DNA from: Tubulanus polymorphus
Taxonomy: Eukaryota; Nemertea; Palaeonemertea; Tubulaniformes; Tubulanidae
Reading direction: 5' to 3'
Length of the DNA: 64,000 nucleotides
Assembly (NCBI RefSeq): GCF_964204645.1
Contig: NC_134025.1
Location: forward strand, 558,001 to 622,000
Shown: positions 21,891 to 34,100 of the stretch, piece after piece
How the letters are laid out: each line of letters opens with the position of its first letter
How positions within the stretch are numbered: the first letter of the stretch is position 1
Notes under the pieces: generated by a model
The model's database searches: none
What the model was told of the DNA's origin: nothing
What the model saw: only the letters and a program-made list of their open reading frames with translations
Translations under genes and position numbers: made by a program

Positions 21891-22166
21891 TCATACTTTA
21901 TCTCGGATATCTGATATATCATAGTGAAATCTCAATAATTCACAAACACTCATCAATTTACGAATATGACTCAAATCTTTGATTCCGCATTGTTTGAAAT
22001 CGGTGTCTTGAAGGATTCTGAATTCGTCGACCGTTAAACATCCGACAGTCTCTAAATTACTACCATACATCGGTAGTCCAATATGCGTTAATAGATCCTT
22101 AATACCGCTGAACTTTCCTTCCATTATAGACTTATTTGCATAGAGTGTCAAACTTTCATTCGGAAC
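21891..22166 (-). CDS. SASH1: Exon 15: C-terminal SAM domain and stop
   Basis: 91 codons and stop. [13 protein letters not shown] then [20 protein letters not shown] and [15 protein letters not shown]; human has [20 protein letters not shown] and RHIRKLLSAARLF. The C-terminus is [11 protein letters not shown]. Confidence 0.93.
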   Translation of the reverse strand, partial: VPNESLTLYANKSIMEGKFSGIKDLLTHIGLPMYGSNLETVGCLTVDEFRILQDTDFKQCGIKDLSHIRKLMSVCELLRFHYDISDIRDKV

Positions 22167-25100
22167 CTAAAATTAGAAACACAGAAATTCAGAACGACCG
22201 TTAATGATAACAGTTCTAATAGTTATAGTATTATACAGCGCCCCCTATCCACTGCGGTACAATGTTCAAAGGCGCTCCACTAAATCACTATCATTATTAT
22301 AACTCTAACCATGAATCAGTCTTCTCTAACTGAGGAGATGTAACATCTTATCAGCTGCTAGGGAGTTATGTCTAAGATCAGGTACCCATTTACTCCTGGA
22401 TGGAGAGAGGTATTGAGGATGAGGACACTAGGTTAATATTTGGGGTTTGAACCCATGACCCATACAGCTTCACAGTTCTACGTGTAATCATTCTATAGTG
22501 AATTCTGGACTGTGTTCTACAGTTAGAATTAGTTTACTTCTGGTGATTTGACATCTAGACTCAAATTCTAATCAAGAACCGTAGAACCCAGTCACATATG
22601 GTCAGATCATCATTAGTTACTAATGACTTCTTTCCTCATTTGCGATAAAATCAACATTAAGAATCTAAATATACCGGGGTTATCAGCTTTGTGAAACAGT
22701 CCTAGTAAAATCTTACTCCAAAACTGTAAAACTGACAGTCGAGTCTCTGAACTAGAAAACACAAGTGTTCAGGTACAACATTTTCACCATCACTTTTTTC
22801 ACTTAACAAAACATTACAAAATAAATCATCGGAATCGCTACAATCACCAACACAAATAACACAGTTTAACAAGCATTGTGTGTGTAAAAATACCTACATT
22901 AGTGCAACATTACTGTTTTATATAAAATATCTATATTTACTATAAATCTAGTGAGTTAGATTTATAGTTAAGAAGCGCAACCCTTCCCCAGTCACAGGCT
23001 ATGGACGGGATGATTCTACAAATAGTTATATTTACTTACTTTAAAAGTATATCAAATCATTTGACCACTGGAAAATTAGGTATACAAAAAAAATAAAAAT
23101 CGCATTTATCACACGTCATACAAAAAAAAAAGAAAATAGAAAAATGGTTTTCATGAATAAATCTAAAACTAATCTCTATGATTACCGGTACTGGATTTCA
23201 TTTTTAAACTTACAGCAATTTTTCCAGCTGCTCGCAGTTGATTTACGCGGATAGTTTCAATACTGTTTAAAACATCCTCTAAACAATATTGTAATTCTTC
23301 AGAATATCTTTCAACAAGTGGAGGAGGGATACCACATACTCCATGCTGGAAATACAACAACAGTTTTATCGTGATAAACTACAGAAAGAAACTCTGTTAC
23401 TGTCAGGATTCAAACTATCAATTGTTGGGGGGGGGGGTGGAGAGCTCAGAGAGGAACTATAGAAAGGAACTCTGTCACTGTCAGGATTCAAACTATCAAT
23501 TGTCGGGGGTGGAGAGCTCAGAGAAGAATCTCTGTTACTGTCAGAATTCGGGATTATTGAGGGAACAGTTTATAACAGTAACTCACCTCGTTAGTGTATG
23601 GTTTCATAGTGAGATCAATTCCTTCCAGTTGTAGTTTCGATGCAATAAGACTATTCAATGAACTCGTCACATTCCTCTGTTGAATATTCGGACTTCCTTT
23701 CGTTGAATTATTAGTTTTTTTCGGAGTGAGAAGCGTAGGTAAACTGCCCTGTCGTGTGTGTTCACTATGTAACAGTTTAGGGGAACACGTTTGATTATTT
23801 CTCTGTCTGTTTATGATTAAATCTTTACCGGTGCGATGAAACGGTGATCCGGATCTCGTTTCTAAAGTTAAATAATCTTTAGCGTTTCGATGTTGAGTTT
23901 GAGGTGAATAATATTGTCTGTGACTAGAACTACGAGGAACCTCGAACGATTGCGATTTAACCGGTCGGTTGTCGAGGGTAACGCTATTACAGCGTCCCGA
24001 GTGACCGCCGACGATCGATGAAACTCGTGACGGTTTCGGGAGGATTTTAGGCGGAACTCGAGACGTCGAACTCGACCGGATTTTGACGCCGTTTAAAAAC
24101 GAAGTGGCATCGAAATTATCAGCAGCAAAAAACGACGGAGATCGCGACGTATCGCGTACAACGACGCCACCTGGTAGCAGATTATTAGTATCACACAGAG
24201 ACGTCGGCGTAGGGCTGATGATCGGAGTGAAATTATGTAATTCGGCTTCGACTACGAGTTTATGATCCATCGTTAATAAATCGACGCAGTTTCCTTCTCC
24301 TCCCCCCTCGTCCAAACAACCATTCGTCGGATTAAACACATGATCCACTAATTCCACATTTTTATGGACATTGTCGTCGTCCTCATTGTTATACGAAGGT
24401 GAAGGTGACGGAGAATTTGACGACGTCTGCTCAGAATTCAACAAGTCTCTGTTACCTAGCAACGGCAAATAACATACATTCATACCGATATTTCAGGTTT
24501 CTGGGGCTGCAGTTGCTGAAAGCTTGATTACAGATAAACTGATAGATAAATACAATAGTTACAATGAAGTTTTAATTGTCACTACGTTAACTATCCACTT
24601 TGAGTAACTGCAGCCCCTGATTCTCGAGAGACTAATATTGATGCTGGTTATTTTCTACTAGTTTTTAGATAGTTTGAAACTAATATTTACCATCACTATC
24701 TCTGAGTAGTTGTGCAGCAGTTAATAGTTTAGTAGTTTGTTCAGGAGTTATATCCACTAGTGCTAAAGTTTCTGCTGTCAATTCACTGAACGTATCCATA
24801 TCTTCATAACCATGAGAAACTAAAACTTCTTTTAAATCCTGAAAAACGAACGAACAGTTACACAACCTCATTATTCTGTTCTCTGTCGAGTTAATCGTTT
24901 AACCCTTTCAGTGCGTCTACACCGCAGTGCAGTGTATGAATCAGTGATGGATTTTGCTAGTACACCGCACTGCAGTGTATTGATGTAATTAGTAATTAGT
25001 TTTATCTCTATTGAATGATGGCAACACCTGTCAAACATAGTGAAATACTAGTAACTAACAATACACCGCACCACTGTGCAGACGCACTATAGTGGTATTC

Positions 25101-28100
25101 CCTTTTCAACACACTAGGGTGAAATTTTTTAAAAATTTCAAATTATCTCCAGCACTATAGGGTATTAATTAGTCAGCACTGAAAGGGTTAAAACTGAATA
25201 ATGATTGAATACATACAGCAAGACCAATTTTACGAAGCACCTCTTCAAGTGTGAGAGATTGACTGAGACGGAACTTTGATAATGTACTCATTAAACTCTG
25301 TGATATTGGACGTTGTTTAATTGTCTGATCGTTTTCATTATTCAAATCTTCCGTTATTTCAGTGACACAAACGAATTTAAAATCACCATGACGACCGTTA
25401 ACGTCGTAACCTCGCCACATGCCAGACGGATCTTTGTTTGTTATTTTTACGATGTCACCTTTCTAAAAATATAGAAAAACATTTTCAGTTTTCATCACAT
25501 AACTGATAGAAAATACTACACTTCGGAAACGTTTCCTAAAAGATGTCTATCAAAATATAGTTGAAACATTGAATGAACTGTTTAAGCTCAAGAAAACATT
25601 TCGGACTTGATATATATCATCTTCAGTCCAATAGAGTACAAAATGTTTCCTCTAGCTAATAATAATAACACTAGTATTCCTGAACGCGACTTTATCAGGA
25701 TAAAGTCAAAACATCGAATAAACTACGAGCTCGAGGAGACATTTCAAACATTTTACTGTATTTACCTTTAAAGTTAAAGCTTTAGTGTTGTATGGACTAG
25801 GAATATAATCAGCTTTAACTATGGCCGTTCCAATCACTGATTTCACTGAATATTCACCATCTGTAAACAAAACATATACAGTACATAAAACATTGATTAA
25901 TTCGTGTTCACTTAGTCTCAGTTCCAAAGTTCCGCTGAAAACATACCCTCCGCTTTAAGAGTTGAAAATTGCTGATCAGTTGGACTATATTCATCCTGAC
26001 TAGAATGTCCACCTTGTAAACTTTCCTCTCCGCTGCTAGTGTGACCGGTACTAGTCCAACGACCGCCGGTATTAGAAGTATTTGTAGTAGTAAGAAATGA
26101 TTGTAAAGGTGGTGTTGAGGCGTATGATTCGTTATCGGTTGTATATGGTGTGTACAACGTCTCGTCGATATTACCGGTGAAATTTAACAGTGATAAAACA
26201 CTAGACGTATCTCCTATATCTGTATCTGAATAAATATACCAAATACATATAGAATTAGTTGTCGAATAAACACTATAATCCGTGTAAACTGTAGATAAAT
26301 GAAGAAATCCCACACTTCGAATTTGAAATTAAGTTTTTCTGGTCATTCCACCTGATGATGGCTGTTAGTCAACAGCCGAAACGTTGTGGTTTCGTAATAA
26401 TAAATTTGATCATATAATTTCAAATTCGAAGTGTGGGATTTCTTCATTTATTTACATATAGAATATAAACTATACATATATATATATATATATCACACGT
26501 GTTTGTGAAGTTGTGTTTAATTGAATGTAGATCTGAGGAGTCAAATATAACTCAAATATTGTAAACTATGAGTTAGTAAATTATTTCACATAGGTAATAG
26601 TAAGCTCAGGTCCAGGGACTAGCGACGGGTCCCTAGGTCCGGGGACTAACTACGCATCCCTAGGTCCGGGGACTAATGAAGGGTCCCTAGGTCCGGGGAC
26701 TAACTACGGATCCCTAAGTCTGGGGACTAACTAGGATCCATATGTCCGGGGACTAGAGCTCGAGGGCAACACATACCTGTAGACGAACATGTCGATGCTT
26801 TACTGAATTTACGTTGAGCTTTTGGGGCGTCCGGTTGAAACTAAAATACAAACATTACGTGTGAAATGCGGACTCATCAATATTTATACGAGTAACTGAT
26901 TAATGAGACAGACGCTGCTGCCATCTACAGACCACTAATAGAAACATTATTCACCTCTGCTGAACTTATACTTGCTTTCTTGCTGCGACGAGCTTCAAAA
27001 TTTTTAACCTGTAACAAATAAATATCATTGATAATAACATTAATTCAGTTGAGTTAAATAAACATCACCCATAGATTGAGATCCCTTGACCTCAGACCCG
27101 CGCCCCAGGTCCACAGTTGATTCTACACCCGAGCCCAGGTCCAGTTGATTCTAAACCCGGGCTCAGGGCCCAGTTTCATGAAAAAGTTTTAACTAAAATT
27201 TTTGGTTTGATTGCTATTGGTTGCTTCATGTTTTTAATGAGGACGACAATTCAAACTTCACCGTTGATTAAGATTCAATTTACTATAGGGGGAGGGAGAG
27301 CGGGAGTGGGAGGGAGAGAGGGAGTGAGAGAGAGAGAGGGAGGAAGAGGGGAGAGGGGGAGGGAGAGGGAGAAAGGAGAGAGGGAGAGGGGGAGGGAGAG
27401 GGAGAGAGAGGAGGGGAGAGAGAAGGGGAGTGAGAGGGAGAGGGGGAGAGGGGAGAGGGAGGGGAGGAAGAGAGAGTGCTGATGATAAGTGATTGTTTGA
27501 GAACTCACGAGTGGCCATTATTGTAACAGATATAATTCTATTTATTTCAAATGACGTCATTTTCCCTGAAGGCAAATTCTACACCACATTTTAATAATAA
27601 CGGTTTAATTGAGCAGAGACCGCAGCTCAAATCAACCTCAACAATCAAATCTAGTGTCATGACTACCAGAGATTAGAGAATCGTGTCCTTCAGTTTAACA
27701 GTTGAAGTACGTGAATATCTGAGTGGATTAGCAGCATGTGTGACCGCGGTATATATACCGCAGTCCAAAGGTAACAATAGAACTTGAAAAGGCTGGATAT
27801 AGTATCTTTCGAAGCGACTAGATAGAACATGTATTGCCCAATACCGGTTGTAGCCGATAGACACAGTAGAATGAGACATCTGTCTGTAAAACAGGTTTCA
27901 TTGAATCATGAGAACAAATAACTGATCGAAGTAAATACAGAGATGACCATCAGATATTCAGTTCAGTATTGTGTCCTGTTTACAACAGATGTTTTTAAAT
28001 ACATTATTCATGCACACTTTCAAAACTGACCGAAGCAAATAAAACGTGAAACGCACTATAGTTCAACCGTTATAAAACGGATTAAAATGGATTAAAATTC

Positions 28101-31100
28101 TCACCTCCGTTAATGCTTGATCTTGAGACAGTTTTCCTTCTTTTACGGCTAACATTAATTCAGTCAATCCCTCTTTACTCATTGTTATATCGTGCGCCAC
28201 TAAATCTATAAATATATCATAACCATATCAATAGATGATTCACTTATTCAATATTCACAGAAATTCATCGTTGAAATTTTGAAATTCGATGTTTACAATG
28301 AAATATAGTGGTTAGAAAACTTGAGTTATGAAGAAAATTCTACGATGAACCGAAAGTTGTAGTTTCAATAAAACTTGATAAAATTCAGGACCCAGCACCA
28401 AGCAAACCATCCTATCTCTCAAATATAAAATCAAACTTATGAGGGAAGATGATCTCAATCCCCACAGAACAACAAGATGATTTGAATCCCTGCAGAGGGA
28501 GGATGGTTCGAATCCCTGCTGAGGGAGGATGGTTTGAATCCCTGCTGAGGGAGGATGATCTCAATCCCTGCTGTAGGAGAATGGTTTAGAATCTTGTAGA
28601 ATAATTCTAATGAAGTGATATGAATAAATTACCATCGGGCGGTTTATAAACTGACGGTCGTTGTTTTTTCTTTCTGCCGAGAGTTTTAAAGAATTGCGAA
28701 ACTGCGTTCGGTTTCCTCTTTCCGTCGCTGTCTTCTAAAAAATATCATTCAAACATTTATCATTAAATTAACATCCTGTTCAACAGTAAAACCCGCGACA
28801 ATGCACATCATTTAATACATATATAGACAGATATAAAAACATTTTTACATAGATATAAAAACATTTCAATAGTTTATTTCAAATATTGATCAACACAAAT
28901 AATATTTCTATTTATTTTATTCTATCTCCGCAAATAGATTATCAATTATTATCAATTATCTATTTTTGTATATTCTATTTCCAAAACATAATTAACTTTT
29001 ATAGAAAATGTACAAACATCCTGAATCTATAAGACTTTATTTCAGTTGAGAGGGGGTAGTTTCAAACTCAGTGAGTTGGAGGGGGTGAGAAGGGGGTATT
29101 ACAATGACTGTTCTCCAGTCAGTAAGTAGTGCCATAACTGAGTGAAAGCCAGCGAAAGTTCAACATAACTCAACATTTACAAGTCAAGGTTCAGAGACTT
29201 AATGCTCTATTTGTAAATAACAATCCATATTGAAACTACTGACACTAAACATTCAACAGTTTGTTTATTACGACTAGTCTTAAAAATGCTGTAATCTGAT
29301 TTTTGATAAATGTATTTCCTCTTTTCAACTGGAAGGTTTTCTACAGGCCTCAATTTTTACTGTGAATCACATGTAAAAATTCCGATCCACTATAAATCTT
29401 GTAGGAAATGACAAGACACGGTCAGTTCTAATCCTATTTCTACAAATAAAATACAAGTTCTATCAGTAAACCAGACCTGAAGCAATCCCCCCTCCCCCAA
29501 ACACCCCCCTCCCCTCCCCCAAACTACCCCCCTACCAGAATGCTGATTACAGGAAATCTACTTTCTATGAAGTGTTATCTGAGCGTGAAGTGAAATTAAC
29601 ATCACAAAATAACAATTTATTCAAACAGGAATAAAAACAGTGCAGGAGCCTTGAGGAGGATTCTGTTCTCATCAATATTCCTTCCTGTGCCTGAATCCAC
29701 TGCTTCACGTGGAGACCACTGTATCCACAGTACTCCACGTGGAGACCACTGTATCCACACTACTCCACGTGGAGACCACTGTATCCACGCTACTCCACGT
29801 AGAGACCACTGTATCCACACTACTCCACGTGGAAGCTGCACCACTCCACGTGGAATGTGAGTAGTTATTGTAATTGATACCGGATGTATTGAATGATGAT
29901 GTCATATCCGACACAGAGGAAGTTGTTAATGGATTACGAACGTTTTTAATGAGTGAATTTGTATCTGTCACAGTTTGATTTATGAGTGACTATTGTTTCA
30001 GAGAATGATTAATCAGTTGTGGTCATGAGTTGAGTATCAGTGGACACACATACCGCTCAAACCAGGCCTCGATAAAGTAAAGGTTTCTGATGAAATCGAT
30101 ACATTAGTAACTTGAAACTTACACTGGCAAGTGTAGTTATACATCATTAATGAACTAATGCGAATGTGTATCATTTAAAATGGAATCTATGATCGGATAT
30201 TAGAGTTACACCCATCATTAATAATAACTCAGACAGACAAGAGAGAGGTTGGGAGAGAGGAAGAGAGTGAGGTTGAGTGAGAGGAGAGAGAGAGATGAGG
30301 GTGGACAGAGGGAGAGGTGGGAGAGAGGGAGAGAGGGAGATGAGGGTGGACAGAGGGAGAGGTGGGAGAGAGGGAGAGAGGGAGATGAGGGTGGACAGAG
30401 GGAGAGGTGGGAGAGAGGAGAGAGAGATGAGGGTGGACAGAGGGAGAGGTGGGAGAGAGGAGAGAGAGATGAGGGTGGACAGAGGGAGAGGTGGGAGAGA
30501 GGGAGAGAGGGAGATGAGGGTGGACAGAGGGAGAGGTGGGAGAGAGGAGAGATGAGGGTGGACAGAGGGAGAGGTGGGAGAGAGGGAGAGAGGGAGATGA
30601 GGGTGGACAGAGGGAGAGGTGGGAGAGAGGAGAGAGAGAGATGAGGGTGGACAGAGGGAGAGGTGGGAGAGAGGGAGAGAGGGAGATGAGGGTGGACAGA
30701 GGGAGAGGTGGGAGAGAGGGAGAGAGGGAGATGAGGGTGGACAGAGGGAGAGGTGGGAGAGAGGAGAGATGAGGGTGGACAGAGGGAGAGGTGGGAGAGA
30801 GGGAGAGAGGGAGATGAGGGTGGACAGAGGGAGAGGTGGGAGAGAGGAGAGAGAGAGATGAGGGTGGACAGAGGGAGAGGTGGGAGAGAGGAGAGAGAGA
30901 GATGAGGGTGGACAGAGGGAGAGGTGGGAGAGAGGGAGAGAGGGAGATGAGGGTGGACAGAGGGAGAGGTGGGAGAGAGGGAGAGAGGGAGATGAGGGTG
31001 GACAGAGGGAGAGGTGGGAGAGAGGGAGAGAGGGAGATGAGGGTGGACAGAGGGAGAGGTGGGAGAGAGGGAGAGAGGGAGATGAGGGTGGACAGAGGGA

Positions 31101-34100
31101 GAGGTGGGAGAGAGGGAGAGAGGGAGATGAGGGTGGACAGAGGGAGAGGTGGGAGAGAGGAGAGAGGGAGATGAGGGTGGACAGAGGGAGAGGTGGGAGA
31201 GAGAGAGAGAGGGAGATGAGGGTGGACAGAGGGAGAGGTGGGAGAGAGAGAGAGAGATGAGGGTGGACAGAGGGAGAGGTGGGAGAGAGAGAGAGAGGGA
31301 GATGAGGGTGGACAGAGGGAGAGGTGGGAGAGAGAGAGAGAGGGAGATGAGGGTGGACAGAGGGAGAGGTGGGAGAGAGAGAGAGAGGGAGATGAGGGTG
31401 GACAGAGGGAGAGGTGGGAGAGAGGAGAGAGAGATGAGGGTGGACAGAGGGAGAGGTGGGAGAGAGAGAGAGAGAGATGAGGGTGGACAGAGGGAGAGGT
31501 GGGAGAGAGAGAGGGGAGATGAGGGTGGACAGAGGGAGAGGTGGGAGAGAGAGAGAGGAGATGAGGGTGGACAGAGGGAGAGGTGGGAGAGAGAGAGAGA
31601 GAGATGAGGGTGGACAGAGGGAGAGGTGGGAGAGAGGAGAGACTCGCACTGATGAGGGTGGACAGAGGGAGAGGTGGGAGAGAGGAGACTGATGAGGGTG
31701 GACAGAGGGAGAGGTGGGAGAGAGGAGAGAGAGATGAGGGTGGACAGAGGGAGAGGTGGGAGAGAGGAGAGAGAGATGAGGGTGGACAGAGGGAGAGGTG
31801 GGAGAGAGGGAGAGAGGGAGATGAGGGTGGACAGAGGGGAGAGGTGGGAGAGAGGAGAGATGAGGGTGGACAGAGGGAGAGGTGGGAGAGAGGGAGAGAG
31901 GGAGATGAGGGTGGACAGAGGGAGAGGTGGGAGAGAGGAGAGAGAGAGATGAGGGTGGACAGAGGGAGAGGTGGGAGAGAGGGAGAGAGGGAGATGAGGG
32001 TGGACAGAGGGAGAGGTGGGAGAGAGGGAGAGAGGGAGATGAGGGTGGACAGAGGGAGAGGTGGGAGAGAGGGAGAGAGGGAGATGAGGGTGGACAGAGG
32101 GAGAGGTGGGAGAGAGGGAGAGAGGGAGATGAGGGTGGACAGAGGGAGAGGTGGGAGAGAGGAGAGAGAGAGATGAGGGTGGACAGAGGGAGAGGTGGGA
32201 GAGAGGGAGAGAGGGAGATGAGGGTGGACAGAGGGAGAGGTGGGAGAGAGGGAGAGAGGGAGATGAGGGTGGACAGAGGGAGAGGTGGGAGAGAGAGAGA
32301 GAGGGAGATGAGGGTGGACAGAGGGAGAGGTGGGAGAGAGAGAGGGAGATGAGGGTGGACAGAGGGAGAGGTGGGAGAGAGAGAGAGAGGGAGATGAGGG
32401 TGGACAGAGGGAGAGGTGGGAGAGAGGAGAGAGAGATGAGGGTGGACAGAGGGAGAGGTGGGAGAGAGAGAGAGAGGGAGATGAGGGTGGACAGAGGGAG
32501 AGGTGGGAGAGAGAGAGAGAGGGAGATGAGGGTGGACAGAGGGAGAGGTGGGAGAGAGAGAGAGAGGGAGATGAGGGTGGACAGAGGGAGAGGTGGGAGA
32601 GAGGAGAGAGAGATGAGGGTGGACAGAGGGAGAGGTGGGAGAGAGAGAGGGAGATGAGGGTGGACAGAGGGAGAGGTGGGAGAGAGAGAGGAGATGAGGT
32701 GGACAGAGGGAGAGGTGGGAGAGAGGAGAGAGAGATGAGGGTGGACAGAGGGAGAGGTGGGAGAGAGAGAGAGAGGGAGATGAGGGTGGACAGAGGGAGA
32801 GGTGGGAGAGAGGAGAGAGAGATGAGGGTGGACAGAGGGAGAGGTGGGAGAGAGAGAGAGAGGGAGATGAGGGTGGGCAGAGGAGAGGTGGGAGAGAGGA
32901 GAGAGAGATGAGGGTGGACAGAGGGAGAGGTGGGAGAGAGAGAGAGAGGGAGATGAGGGTGGACAGAGGGAGAGGTGGGAGAGAGGGAGAGAGGGAGATG
33001 AGGGTGGACAGGGAGAGGTGGGACAGAGGGGAGAGGGAGATGAGGGTGGACAGAGGGAGACAGTAAATGTTGATTGAGGTAAAACTGGAAGATTAACTTG
33101 AGAAATATCTGTTTTAATATCTCTCCCTCCCTCAGTCCTTCCTATCGGTGTATTCACAGTGTATTCACAGTGTATTCACGGTGTATTCACAGTGTATTTA
33201 CAGTGTATTTACAGTGTATTTACAGTGTATTTAGTTGATTAAGTATCAATGAATGTCGACATCAATAAATGATTTCTAGTAAATAAATGGGTTGGCGATG
33301 ATTGGAGCTGACCTCACCTCATCCCGACTGTAATCAACAGCCATAGAGAGAACGCCTGTCAGAGAGTTAGAGGAACCCTCAGCACTGTCAAGAAGAACCA
33401 CAGCGGTAAAGAGGCAAAGAACCCAGTAATGAGGTGGGAATAGTAAAGGTGAAGATAGAATCCCCTCCCCCCATAGTTACAGCCGTTAAACACTGTTGAA
33501 ATATGTGGATAATGAAATTACAGAAGAGTTAGGATAAGAGAAGGAAGTATTTGTAGATATAACCAGTGAAATTTCCATATTTGATCAATGGTATATTAGT
33601 TTATATGCAGGACACAGACAGCGCCGTTGCACCAGTAGTCGCACCAGTAGTCGCACCAATCAGTACAGGTCGCACCAGCAGCGTACTGTCATAGATCATC
33701 ACTGAATCATTACAAATACAATGTGACAAGCAACGAGTTGATAGTCCACCTCTAAAAATAATGATTCAGTCTCCTGAATAACATTCCTTTATCTACAGCA
33801 GCTACTACTTACTACGTCGTCGTTACATTTCATCTTTAGACATAAATCTATTTCGACAATTTGTAATTAAAACCAATAAAAAACTACAGAGATGTTTGAA
33901 GAAAGTGGTGTAGGGAGAAATATTCCCGTAAAAACCAGCACTTGCCTTCTACGACTGCTAGAATCTAATTAAACTATCGATCAAATCAAATCAAACTACA
34001 TCACGACATGTGGCATTTATTTTGTAGAAATGTCTATTTTCATCAGTGAAGCAGTGAAGCTTATCGGTTCACGTCATGAAATCTATCAACAGTTACAGTA

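Noticed and set aside
30171-33157. Open frames of 492 and 979 codons on the minus strand and many shorter plus-strand ones
   Set aside because: They lie wholly in the 45-bp purine minisatellite, read as PLPLSTLIS- or RGRGGRE-type repeats, and several overlap on both strands. They are products of low complexity, not genes.
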